Below are positions 52,408 through 62,178 of a stretch of 64,000 bases of DNA, one piece after another. The DNA comes from Vagococcus elongatus (GTDB lineage: Bacteria; Bacillota; Bacilli; Lactobacillales; Vagococcaceae). The translations under genes and the position numbers were made by a program. The notes beneath the pieces were generated by a model. The model did not search any database, was not told where the DNA came from, and worked only from the letters and a program-made list of their open reading frames with translations. The stretch lies in contig NZ_NGKA01000004.1 of NCBI RefSeq assembly GCF_003987645.1, positions 1 through 64,000 on the forward strand. The letters run 5' to 3'. The stretch's first letter is position 1, and each line of letters begins with the position of its first letter.

Positions 52408-53484
52408 TTAGTCGAAGAAGACAGGCTGGCCAGTTTCAGAGGATTGGTATATCGCTTCTAAAATTTCTGTCACCACTAGTGCTTCCTCAGGCTTGACTAC
52501 CGGTTCGGTATCATTTTTTACTGCGTCGATCCAAGATTGTGCCTCCAATAATTCTGGAGCAGAATCTGCACCGTCGTAAAAATCTACACCGCCTGTTTCC
52601 AGCTCAACTTTTCTATCATATAATAGTCCCCGGTCTTCCCCGTTGACGTATAAGCCATCGTCCATGTCTGCACCGCCCTTGGTCCCGCATAAAGTTGTTT
52701 GGGCTTCTCCAGCTTTTCTCATGTTGATTGCCCAGCTTGATTCCAAGATGATTGTGGCACCATTTTCCATGGTGATAAAACCAAACGCCGAGTCTTCAAC
52801 AGTAAATTTTTCTGGATCCCAAGGCCCCCATGCATTAGCCGCATTTTTTGTTTGAGACAATTTATGATAAGCATTTCCTACAGCATATTTAGGCTTATAA
52901 TTGTCCATCATCCACAACGTCAAATCCAACGCATGTGTACCGATGTCAATCAAAGGACCTCCCCCTTGGGCTTCCTCGTCTAAGAAAACACCCCAAGTCG
53001 GTACGGCACGTCTTCTGATAGCTTTGGCTTTACCTAAATAAATTTCCCCTAGCTCTCCATCTGCACAAATCTCATGCAAGTATTTTGAATCTGTCCGGAA
53101 TCTATTTTGATAACCGATCGTCAATTTCATCCCTGTTTTTTTCGAAGCTTCCAACATGGCACGACCTTCTGCTGCCGTTTTTGCCATCGGTTTTTCACAC
53201 ATCACATGTTTGCCGGCTTCCATGGCGGCAATAGATATTTCTGCATGGGAACTATTTGGCGTACACACATGGATGATTTCAATGGAATCATCTGCCAATA
53301 ATTCCTGATAATTTTCATAAACTTTTGCTTCCCCATCACCATATTCTTTTTTAGCCTTTTCTGCTCGTTCCAGCACTATATCACAAAAAGCAACCATTTC
53401 AACATCAGCCACCTGAGCCAAACTAGGGAGATGCTTTCCATTTGCAATGCCTCCGCATCCAATGATGCCAACTTTTATCGTCAT
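52408..53484 (-). CDS. Gfo/Idh/MocA family oxidoreductase (second copy)
   Basis: Protein of 358 residues. The ATG at 53484 follows GTGGAGGA; longer readings have no ribosome-binding site. NAD-binding GIIGCGGIANGKHL (about 6-19), EKP motif HVMCEKPMAKT (about 93-103), and GGGPLIDIGTHALDLTLWMMD (about 173-193, containing the likely catalytic Asp/His) are seen. It is clearly divergent from the copy at 50283, pointing to two different redox steps. It is the first enzyme gene downstream of the AraC-type regulator. Confidence 0.88.
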   Translation of the reverse strand: MTIKVGIIGCGGIANGKHLPSLAQVADVEMVAFCDIVLERAEKAKKEYGDGEAKVYENYQELLADDSIEIIHVCTPNSSHAEISIAAMEAGKHVMCEKPMAKTAAEGRAMLEASKKTGMKLTIGYQNRFRTDSKYLHEICADGELGEIYLGKAKAIRRRAVPTWGVFLDEEAQGGGPLIDIGTHALDLTLWMMDNYKPKYAVGNAYHKLSQTKNAANAWGPWDPEKFTVEDSAFGFITMENGATIILESSWAINMRKAGEAQTTLCGTKGGADMDDGLYVNGEDRGLLYDRKVELETGGVDFYDGADSAPELLEAQSWIDAVKNDTEPVVKPEEALVVTEILEAIYQSSETGQPVFFD

Positions 53485-53570
53485 AAAAAAAATCCTCCAC
53501 TCTTTCGTATGTGTTTTACTATCTCCACTATACAAAAAAATGAAAAGGATTTCTTCCCAAAGATTAGGCA

Positions 53571-54449
53571 CTAATTCCCGGATATTGACTTTTGATATTT
53601 TTTAGGCGACAAACCTACATATTCTTTAAACACATGATGAAAGGTCTTCACACTATTGAAGCCGGATTTTTCCGCCACCTCAATCATCGGTAAGTCTTCC
53701 GAGCTTAAAATTGATTTTGCCATATTGATACGGTACTCAGTCAAAAACGCCATAAACGTGATGCCTGTATTTTTCTTGAAGAAACGGGAAAAATATTGTG
53801 GATTAAAACCAACTTCCTGAGCCACACTTTCTAAAGTGATTTTCTCTTGATAATTTGTTTCCAGATAAGAAAAAATCACATCCATCTTTTGAATGACTTC
53901 TTGGCTTCTCAAAGATTCGTTAGAAACAACTTGTTTAGTCTCCTTGCTTTTCTTCGGGAGCTCCCCGTAAAAATAAAACAGGAGTTGATGAAGATAGAAA
54001 TAAAATAAATACAAGCCGCCCTCATCCAATAATTGAGACTGATCATAAAGTTGCTGCAACACTGTCTGCATCTTGTTTTGCATTTCCTGAGACCAATTTC
54101 TACTCCAGTTTTCTCGCTTAGAAAAAACTTCCTGCACCGTTTCCCCATATTTTGCATCTAAAAAAATCTTGCTGAACAAACTTAAATCAAACTGATAAAC
54201 TAGCCGTCTACTTTCAGGGGAGACAAGAAAGTAATGGGGAACCCCACTGTCAAAGTAATAAATTTCTCCCTCTTTTACTTCAACCAATTCATCTGCCACA
54301 CCGATTTTTATCAGTCCCTCAACAACATAAATGATTTCGATTTCTTTGTGCCAATGAGGGTAAACAAACCCCTGCCCCAGATCCGAAAAACACCTAAAAG
54401 GAAATCTGGCATCCAGCTTGGGGATTTCTAAAAATCGACTTCTACTCAA
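53571..54449 (-). CDS. AraC family transcriptional regulator
   Basis: Sugar-responsive regulator of 292 residues with an N-terminal cupin domain (about 20-100; YPHWHKEIEIIYVVEG) and a C-terminal double helix-turn-helix (about 190-288; ESVAQEVGFNPQYFSRFFKK and IEVAEKSGFNSVKTFHHVFKE). The start is TTG, with AAAGGGGG upstream. It precedes the two oxidoreductase and TIM-barrel genes on the same strand by 86 bp and is their probable activator. Confidence 0.9.
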   Translation of the reverse strand: MSRSRFLEIPKLDARFPFRCFSDLGQGFVYPHWHKEIEIIYVVEGLIKIGVADELVEVKEGEIYYFDSGVPHYFLVSPESRRLVYQFDLSLFSKIFLDAKYGETVQEVFSKRENWSRNWSQEMQNKMQTVLQQLYDQSQLLDEGGLYLFYFYLHQLLFYFYGELPKKSKETKQVVSNESLRSQEVIQKMDVIFSYLETNYQEKITLESVAQEVGFNPQYFSRFFKKNTGITFMAFLTEYRINMAKSILSSEDLPMIEVAEKSGFNSVKTFHHVFKEYVGLSPKKYQKSISGN

Positions 54450-54547
54450 CAGTATTCCCCCTTTCAGATGTCTTTCTTTCTAAATTCTAACATCTATCTC
54501 TTTCAAGGACAATTTCCAAGCAAGAAACATCACACGTACTTTAATCT

Positions 54548-55198
54548 TTAGTTTTTCTGCTTTAACTCTTTGACTTTTTCACTGAATGCAGCCGCTTTTT
54601 TGGTCACACTGTCAAAACCAAGTTGCTCTAAATCTGCTGTTAAAGCACTGCCAACCCCCACAGCCCATGCCCCAGCTTTCATCCACTGATCTAAGTTATC
54701 CAAAGAAACTCCTCCTGAAGGCATCATTTCTGCATAAGGCAGCGGACCATGAACATCCTTAATAAAGCTTGCACCTAACAATCCCCCTGGGAATAATTTA
54801 ACAACGTCAACGCCTGTTTCCATCGCAGAAATAATTTCTGTCACCGAACCGCAGCCGGGCAGATAAGGGATAGCATAACGATGACAGACTTTAGCAATAC
54901 TGCTGTCAAAATGGGGACTGACCACAAATTTTGCACCAGAAAGTATTGCCTCATTGGCTGTCGCCGGATCTAATACCGTTCCTGCTCCGATAACCGCAGT
55001 CTTATCATCAACTGTCTCTGACAGCTTTTGGATAACACTACCTGCTCCGGGAGTCGTATAAGTGACTTCGATATTTTTTATTCCGCCAGCAATACAACTT
55101 TCTGAAATCTTGTATCCCTCTTCAGCTGTTTTCCCTCTAACTACGGCAAATAAATAGTTCTCTCTCAATTGTCCTAAAATTTTCGCTTTCTGTGACAT
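54548..55198 (-). CDS. eda: KDPG/KHG aldolase
   Basis: Class I aldolase of 216 residues that splits 2-keto-3-deoxy-6-phosphogluconate into pyruvate and glyceraldehyde 3-phosphate. The start ATG at 55198 follows AAGGAGTGG. Catalytic residues are in NIEVTYTTPG (Glu), the Schiff-base Lys in VDVVKLFPG and the GCGSVTEI phosphate loop. No KDG kinase or uronate genes adjoin it. It may serve the sugar-acid product of the neighbouring oxidoreductase cluster or uronates processed elsewhere. Confidence 0.9.
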   Translation of the reverse strand: MSQKAKILGQLRENYLFAVVRGKTAEEGYKISESCIAGGIKNIEVTYTTPGAGSVIQKLSETVDDKTAVIGAGTVLDPATANEAILSGAKFVVSPHFDSSIAKVCHRYAIPYLPGCGSVTEIISAMETGVDVVKLFPGGLLGASFIKDVHGPLPYAEMMPSGGVSLDNLDQWMKAGAWAVGVGSALTADLEQLGFDSVTKKAAAFSEKVKELKQKN

Positions 55199-55503
55199 GA
55201 TTACCACTCCTTATTTTTATCAATATATTATTAATTATAGTCCCACACGCTAAATCTATCCTATATAAAACCGCCTCACTCAGAATATTCAGAAAAGCAA
55301 TCGCAGCTGCTTTATTTCGAATAAAATCATGAATCAGTTGTATAACAGTCCTTATTCCACAACATGAAAATAAGGACTATGTCTATAATAACTATCTTTG
55401 CAATAATTGACCAGTCCCTCATAAAAATATTAGTCTAAGTAAATTTTTTATGGAAGAAATATCCAGCAAAAAAGTCCCGCAGCTAACCCAAATTTCTATT
55501 GTC
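55199..55503. other. Intergenic region between eda and ackA
   Basis: About 300 bp, AT-rich, no gene. It should hold the eda promoter. Confidence 0.5.
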
Positions 55504-55533
55504 AAAAAAACCGGAAGAATCCTTCCGGTTTTT
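55504..55533 (-). terminator. Rho-independent terminator after ackA
   Basis: AAAAACCGGAAG/CTTCCGGTTTTT perfect palindrome directly downstream of ackA. Confidence 0.9.
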
Positions 55534-55543
55534 AACGTTCATT

Positions 55544-56725
55544 CTATTTTAATGCTTCTACGTCTCTAGCAATCATAACCTCTTCGTCTGTTGGGATCAA
55601 AAAGACTTTGATTTTAGAATCATCGGTAGATATTTCACGCTCAACACCTTTGACATTGTTTTTCTCATCGTCAATTTCACAGCCGAACCAAGAAATACCG
55701 TTGATGATATTGCGACGGGTCACAGGCGCATTTTCGCCAATACCAGCAGTAAAGACAATCGCATCGACACCATTCATCAGGGCGACATAGCTGCCGATAT
55801 ATTTTTGCACACGATTATCGAAAATTTTCAATGCAATTTCAGAATTCTCAGTGCCTGCTGCCTCTACTTCCCGCATATCACTTGAAACACCTGACAAGCC
55901 CAACAGTCCTGATTTTTTATTCAAAATATCAACCATGTCTTTGATGTCAGTCAAACCTTCTTTTTCCATGATATACGGCAATAACGACGCATCGATATCA
56001 CCGGAACGAGTCCCCATAGTTACACCTGCAAGGGGTGTAAAGCCCATAGACGTATCGATAGATTTTCCGCCCTCTATCGCAGTGACAGAAGCACCATTTC
56101 CTAAATGACATGAAATGATTTTTAGGTCTTCGATCGGCTTGCCCATCAATTGAGCTGCACGTTCGGCAACATAACGGTGGCTTGTCCCATGAGCACCATA
56201 TTTACGTGCTTTATATTTTTCATAATAAGCCATAGGGATACTATACAAATAATTTTCCTTAGGCATGGTGGTATGGAATGATGTATCAAAAACAGCTACA
56301 TTGAGCGCATGAGGCAATACCTTCTGGAAAACGCGAATCACTGTTGCTTCGGCAGGATTATGCAATGGTGCAAATTCTGCCAATTTGTCGATCATTTCGA
56401 TTGCTTCATCATCGATAACTGCAGACTCTTTAAAAAACTCTCCTCCAGCAACCACACGGTGTCCGACACCAGTGATTTCATCAAACGATTGAATGATTGC
56501 CAACTCTGTTAATTTATCCAAAAGCATGTTGACAGCGAACTCATGGTCGTTGATATCCAAGATATCGTTGAATTTTTCTCCTTCGCCGTACTTAACAGTA
56601 AAGATAGAATCTTTCAAACCAATTCTTTCCACTACCCCTTTTGCGATGACTGTTTCTTCAGGCATCTCGAATAACTGCCATTTCAGACTGGAACTCCCCG
56701 CATTAATTGCAATTGTTTTTGACAT
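55544..56725 (-). CDS. ackA: Acetate kinase
   Basis: Acetokinase of 393 residues making ATP from acetyl phosphate, the energy-yielding end of mixed-acid fermentation. N-terminal [18 protein letters not shown] with the substrate Arg, HLGNGAS, and FTAGIGENA near the C-terminus are all present. AGAAGGAG precedes the ATG. It follows the methyltransferase gene after 12 bp, the usual arrangement at the end of competence comG operons in Lactobacillales. Confidence 0.96.
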   Translation of the reverse strand: MSKTIAINAGSSSLKWQLFEMPEETVIAKGVVERIGLKDSIFTVKYGEGEKFNDILDINDHEFAVNMLLDKLTELAIIQSFDEITGVGHRVVAGGEFFKESAVIDDEAIEMIDKLAEFAPLHNPAEATVIRVFQKVLPHALNVAVFDTSFHTTMPKENYLYSIPMAYYEKYKARKYGAHGTSHRYVAERAAQLMGKPIEDLKIISCHLGNGASVTAIEGGKSIDTSMGFTPLAGVTMGTRSGDIDASLLPYIMEKEGLTDIKDMVDILNKKSGLLGLSGVSSDMREVEAAGTENSEIALKIFDNRVQKYIGSYVALMNGVDAIVFTAGIGENAPVTRRNIINGISWFGCEIDDEKNNVKGVEREISTDDSKIKVFLIPTDEEVMIARDVEALK

Positions 56726-56737
56726 AATAAACTCCTT

Positions 56738-57748
56738 CTATATATTATTTACCTGCCACCCTTTAAATTTTTCAAAGAAACTCTGGATAGCTTGAGGATC
56801 TTTCATTGACGGAATATTGGCAAGTAGTACTTCCTTTGCTTGTTGACTATTGTCTCCACGATTTTGAACAATGATGATCACCTTGCGGGAACTTTCTGAC
56901 TGAAAAAGTGTTTTTGGCAATTCCAACACAGCTTGCAAGTAAACTTTTTCATGAAACCATTTTTTCAGCGCCGAACCTTGCTCAGAGCTTAAAAAATTCT
57001 CCGGGACAAGGAAAATACCAAACCCGTCAGAAGTCACATAGTTCATAGCTTGCTCCATCAATAAATGATGGGCATAAGTATGCTCCTCTTTGACTCCCAC
57101 AAGAAAATCCGCAGCCCGTACATCATCGGGATAAAACCCCACCGGTAAATCACCAATCGTTAAATTTGCAGGCTGCAGCAGTAAATTTTGAAGACTATCC
57201 TGCAAATAAAACCCAACCTCTTGTTTCAACAACCCGCTATTGACAGAAGCAATTGACAACAGTAAATCATCTACCTCTACACCTGTACTGCGGATATCGA
57301 AATTTTCCTGTTTCAAATACAAAAGAACTGTAAACAACAGGTTCCCCGTTCCCACTGTTAAATCGTGGAAAGTCAGAGGCTCATTCTTTCTGGCTGCCAG
57401 CAACTGACCAGCCAAATAACCAATCAGAAATCCCAGAGAATCTGGTGTCAACTGATGATTAGGCTGAACCGGTTCTTTTTTAAACCCGCTTAAAAGAACT
57501 AATTGAATCACTCGCCGCATATCATCAGGCGATAACTCAAGCTCTGAGAAAAGCTGGTATTTGGTCTCCAACTCCGAGGCGACCTCTGCTTTAGGAAGAC
57601 CGTCTACAATCCGCACCTTATTCCCTTCAAGAATATTTTCGCCTGTCTCAATGTAAGCTTCAAAAAAAGAACATTCAAGAGCATTCGCCATTGATAAGAC
57701 ACATTCTTCCAGCAATTTAAATCCTTGTTCTATTTTTTCTTGCGACAC
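56738..57748 (-). CDS. Class I SAM-dependent methyltransferase, YtxK-like
   Basis: Protein of about 336 residues. The GTG at 57748 with AAGGAACAG upstream is the likely start. An N-terminal helical region (to about 100) and a Rossmann methyltransferase domain of the N6-adenine DNA methylase type are seen. The SAM motif is DLTVGTGNLL (about 130-139), and an unusual DLPVGF stands where DNA methylases have NPPY. It is a regular neighbour of ackA in Lactobacillales. The substrate is unknown. Usually comG genes precede it; here folT does. Confidence 0.85.
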   Translation of the reverse strand: MSQEKIEQGFKLLEECVLSMANALECSFFEAYIETGENILEGNKVRIVDGLPKAEVASELETKYQLFSELELSPDDMRRVIQLVLLSGFKKEPVQPNHQLTPDSLGFLIGYLAGQLLAARKNEPLTFHDLTVGTGNLLFTVLLYLKQENFDIRSTGVEVDDLLLSIASVNSGLLKQEVGFYLQDSLQNLLLQPANLTIGDLPVGFYPDDVRAADFLVGVKEEHTYAHHLLMEQAMNYVTSDGFGIFLVPENFLSSEQGSALKKWFHEKVYLQAVLELPKTLFQSESSRKVIIIVQNRGDNSQQAKEVLLANIPSMKDPQAIQSFFEKFKGWQVNNI

Positions 57749-57868
57749 AGTGCCATCTGTTCCTTTCCTTGTCAAAAGTGACGATTACCTTCTCATTTTA
57801 ACGAAAAAAGTGTGCGTATTCAAGCCTTTACACATTTAATCACTAGAAGTAGCCGTTGTTCTTGATTT

Positions 57869-58399
57869 TTATTCATTGAAAAACTGATAAGAATCCGTTA
57901 ACGTCTTACGCAGCAAATCTTTTTCTGTTATCAGACGGATCACGAGAATTTTTACGCCGATCATCACAATGGCGGTGATGAGGCGTGTCGGTAAATAAAA
58001 CAAAACTGTTTTTGAGCCCAGAGTCAGATACAGCCATAAGGTGTTCAAGCCTGTTTCCACTACCGAGGCTATAACACTTGCGATGACCATCCGTTGCCAG
58101 CTGATTTTTTTACCGTAAAAAAAGACACCGTAGATAATTCCCATCAAGGCTGCCGTTAACGTAAATCCGGGGAAAAATTGCCCCACAGGGTGAATAAAAA
58201 AGCCAAACAGATTAGCCAATCCTGCCCCTATTCCCGCCAAAAAAGGGCCAAAAATTATACCCATGATTACGACTGGGATGAAGCCGAAGCTGATTTTAAA
58301 AAACTCTGTCTGAACGGAAATAAAACGTGAGATGACTATCTCCAGTGCTATCAATACTCCCATCAAAACAATTTCCCTAGCACCCATCTTTTTTTTCAT
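57869..58399 (-). CDS. folT: ECF transporter S component for folate, FolT
   Basis: Membrane substrate-binding subunit of the energy-coupling-factor folate importer, 176 residues, about six helices. The start ATG at 58399 follows AAAGGAGT. The N-terminal REIVLMGVLIALEIVISRF, and FKISFGFIPVVIMGIIFGP are typical. A THF riboswitch directly upstream supports folate as the substrate. It needs the shared EcfAA'T module, encoded elsewhere. Confidence 0.92.
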   Translation of the reverse strand: MKKKMGAREIVLMGVLIALEIVISRFISVQTEFFKISFGFIPVVIMGIIFGPFLAGIGAGLANLFGFFIHPVGQFFPGFTLTAALMGIIYGVFFYGKKISWQRMVIASVIASVVETGLNTLWLYLTLGSKTVLFYLPTRLITAIVMIGVKILVIRLITEKDLLRKTLTDSYQFFNE

Positions 58400-58447
58400 A
58401 AAAAATGCCACTCCTTTCTAGAGCAGCCGCACAAACATAAATATGCA

Positions 58448-58540
58448 GCGAACGCGAAAATGAAACCGCGGATTTCTCCTTCGTCTTCCGGGCAACATTC
58501 CATCCCGGAAACACTTAACGCTTCACTTTCTACTCTGATT
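58448..58540 (-). promoter_or_regulatory. THF riboswitch
   Basis: On the minus strand the conserved blocks occur in order: GAGTAGA, GCGTTAAGTGT, GGGATG, GACGAAG and CCGCGG. A long P1-like pairing of GAAAGTGAA with TTTCATTTTC closes the element. This matches the tetrahydrofolate riboswitch that precedes folT in Firmicutes. It ends about 50 nt before the folT start. Confidence 0.9.
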
Positions 58541-58722
58541 TATTTTACTTCCTCATTCTATCACATCCTTGATAAATTAACATTTATATGCGTACTTTTT
58601 ATTCTTGAAAGCTTTTTCGTCACTTTGACCATTTATGAGCAGTTTCTTGTGCAAGATTACCTTGAACTAAAAGACCGCTTTCATTTACAATAAGGTCAAC
58701 TCAAGAAAGGAAGCGTGAAAAA
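58541..58722. promoter_or_regulatory. Divergent promoter region folT/msmK
   Basis: About 180 bp, no gene; must contain promoters for the THF riboswitch transcript (minus) and msmK (plus). Confidence 0.45.
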
Positions 58723-59826
58723 ATGGTTGATATAGCTTTAAAACACATTCACAAAAAATATGATGGCAATGAAAAATATTCAGTTACTGATTTTAATTTA
58801 GATATTAAGGACCGGGAATTTATTGTTTTTGTTGGTCCTTCAGGATGCGGAAAATCCACAACATTAAGAATGGTTGCAGGTCTGGAAGATATTACAGAGG
58901 GCGAACTGTGGATCGGTGACACGATGATGAATGATGTGGCACCAAAAGACCGGGACATCGCCATGGTATTCCAGAACTACGCTCTATATCCTCATATGAC
59001 CGTATTCGACAACATGGCTTTTGGGTTAAAACTACGTAAATATCCAAAAGATGAAATTGAACAACGGGTAAATGATGCAGCTGATATCCTTGGTTTAACA
59101 GAATTTTTAAAGAGAAAACCAGCAGCTCTATCGGGAGGACAACGTCAGCGTGTGGCATTAGGACGGGCAATCGTTCGTGATGCAAAAGTGTTCTTGATGG
59201 ACGAGCCTTTATCAAACCTTGACGCCAAACTTCGTGTAGCCATGCGTGCTGAAATCGCAAAACTGCACCAAAGATTGGAAACCACGACTATTTATGTTAC
59301 CCATGACCAAACAGAAGCAATGACAATGGCCGATAGAATCGTCATAATGAAAGACGGATTTATCCAGCAAATCGGATCACCGAAAGAAGTTTACGATACA
59401 CCGAACAACGTATTCGTTGCAGGATTTATTGGTTCTCCAGCGATGAACTTCTTCAATTCCCGAATTGAAAATGGCTATGTCATCAGTGAGGACGGTCTAA
59501 ATCTAGCTATTCCAGAAGGTAAATATAAAGTATTAAGAGACAAAGGGTATGAAGGTAAAGAAGTATTCTTCGGTATTCGACCTGAAGATATTCACACTGA
59601 ACCGATTGCTCTAGAAACTTATCCAGATGCGGCAGTTGTTTCAAAAGTGGTCGTAGCTGAATTACTTGGAGCAGAAACCATGCTCTATACAACAATTGGT
59701 GAAACAGAATTCATCTCTAAAGTAGATGCTCGTTCTCTTTACCAGCCTGGTCAAGATGTGAAATTAGGATTTAACCTAAACAAAGCACATTTCTTCGACA
59801 AGGAGACAGAAGAAGTTATTCGTTAA
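58723..59826 (+). CDS. msmK: Multiple-sugar ABC transporter ATPase MsmK/UgpC
   Basis: ABC ATPase of 367 residues. Walker A GPSGCGKST (about 39-47), Q-loop, signature LSGGQRQR (about 135-142), Walker B VFLMDEP (about 158-164), H-loop VTHDQ, and a C-terminal MalK-like OB domain (about 240-365; FGIRPEDI) are seen. Such free-standing ATPases power several CUT1 sugar importers in trans. No permease or binding-protein gene is near. AAGGAAG precedes the ATG. Confidence 0.95.
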   Translation: MVDIALKHIHKKYDGNEKYSVTDFNLDIKDREFIVFVGPSGCGKSTTLRMVAGLEDITEGELWIGDTMMNDVAPKDRDIAMVFQNYALYPHMTVFDNMAFGLKLRKYPKDEIEQRVNDAADILGLTEFLKRKPAALSGGQRQRVALGRAIVRDAKVFLMDEPLSNLDAKLRVAMRAEIAKLHQRLETTTIYVTHDQTEAMTMADRIVIMKDGFIQQIGSPKEVYDTPNNVFVAGFIGSPAMNFFNSRIENGYVISEDGLNLAIPEGKYKVLRDKGYEGKEVFFGIRPEDIHTEPIALETYPDAAVVSKVVVAELLGAETMLYTTIGETEFISKVDARSLYQPGQDVKLGFNLNKAHFFDKETEEVIR

Positions 59827-59833
59827 TTCCCCC

Positions 59834-59877
59834 TAAAAAAGGGAGAAGGTGTGCCAGACACACCTTCTCCCTTTTTG
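59834..59877. terminator. Bidirectional terminator between msmK and rsmA
   Basis: AAAAAGGGAGAAGGTGTG/CACACCTTCTCCCTTTTT, an 18-bp perfect stem with a 5-nt loop. Confidence 0.97.
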
Positions 59878-61319
<1,442 letters not shown>

Positions 61320-61330
<11 letters not shown>

Positions 61331-62102
61331 TCGTATCACCAATCTTGAATAAGCGATGGGCATTTCTGCGGGTGATTCCTGCAATCGTTTCGACACTTTC
61401 TTCCCGCAGTTCGGCAATTTTTTCAACGACAAAGCGCGTATAGGCCGGCTCATTCCGCTTTCCTCGATAAGGTACCGGTGCAAGATAAGGGGCATCTGTT
61501 TCAACTAAAAACCACTCTGAAGGCACTTGTTGCGCCGCCTCCTGCAATTCCAGTGTTTTTTTAAAGGTGACCACCCCGCTGAATGAGATATGCAGTCCCA
61601 GATCTAAAAAGCGTTTCATCCATTCTGCATCACCGCTAAAACTATGCATGATGCCACCAGTCAAATGCACTTTCTCTTCTTTTAAGATGCGGTATGTATC
61701 TTCCAAAGCATCCCGCATATGAACACTGAAAGGCAGATGCAGTTCCCTAGCGATAGCCAGCTGCCGGCGGAAAATTTTCTCCTGAACCTCTTTTGGATCA
61801 GTCATCCAATGATAATCTAAACCTATTTCTCCTAAAGCTACTACTTTAGTGGTCAGTAAGTCTTCTTGCAGTTTTCTTTCGATTGCTGGCGTGTAGCTGC
61901 CGGCTTCAGTAGGATGCCAACCGATAATACTGTAAATCATTTCATGTTCTTGACTCAATGCCAGACTTTTTTCGATCGTTGGCGTATCAAAGCCTACCAC
62001 TGCCATCTCGCTGACACCAGCCTCTTTCGCCCGGTTGAGCACCTCCGGCAAATCATCTTCAAATTGCGGAACATTTAAATGGGTGTGTGTGTCAAATATC
62101 AT
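61320..62102 (-). CDS. tatD: TatD family metal-dependent hydrolase
   Basis: TIM-barrel DNase/hydrolase of 260 residues. The ATG at 62102 follows AGGAGGGGAAAT. Metal-binding DTHTHL (about 3-8), [21 protein letters not shown], and ETDAPYLAP are all present. It is first of the tatD-rnmV-rsmA operon downstream of metG, a conserved order. A 3'-5' DNase role is the family's best-supported activity. Confidence 0.95.
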
Positions 62103-62132
62103 ATTTCCCCTCCTATTACTTCCCACGACTTC

Positions 62133-62172
62133 AAAAAAAGAGAAGACGATTGAAGAAAATCTTCAATCGTCC
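62133..62172 (-). terminator. Terminator after metG
   Basis: GACGATTGAAGA/TCTTCAATCGTC perfect 12-bp stem, 3-nt loop, then TTCTC and seven T on the minus strand. Confidence 0.9.
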
Positions 62173-62178
62173 GTTAGT

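Noticed and set aside
58460-58693. Reading frame of 77 codons on the plus strand upstream of msmK
   Set aside because: It runs antisense through the THF riboswitch and has no ribosome-binding site.
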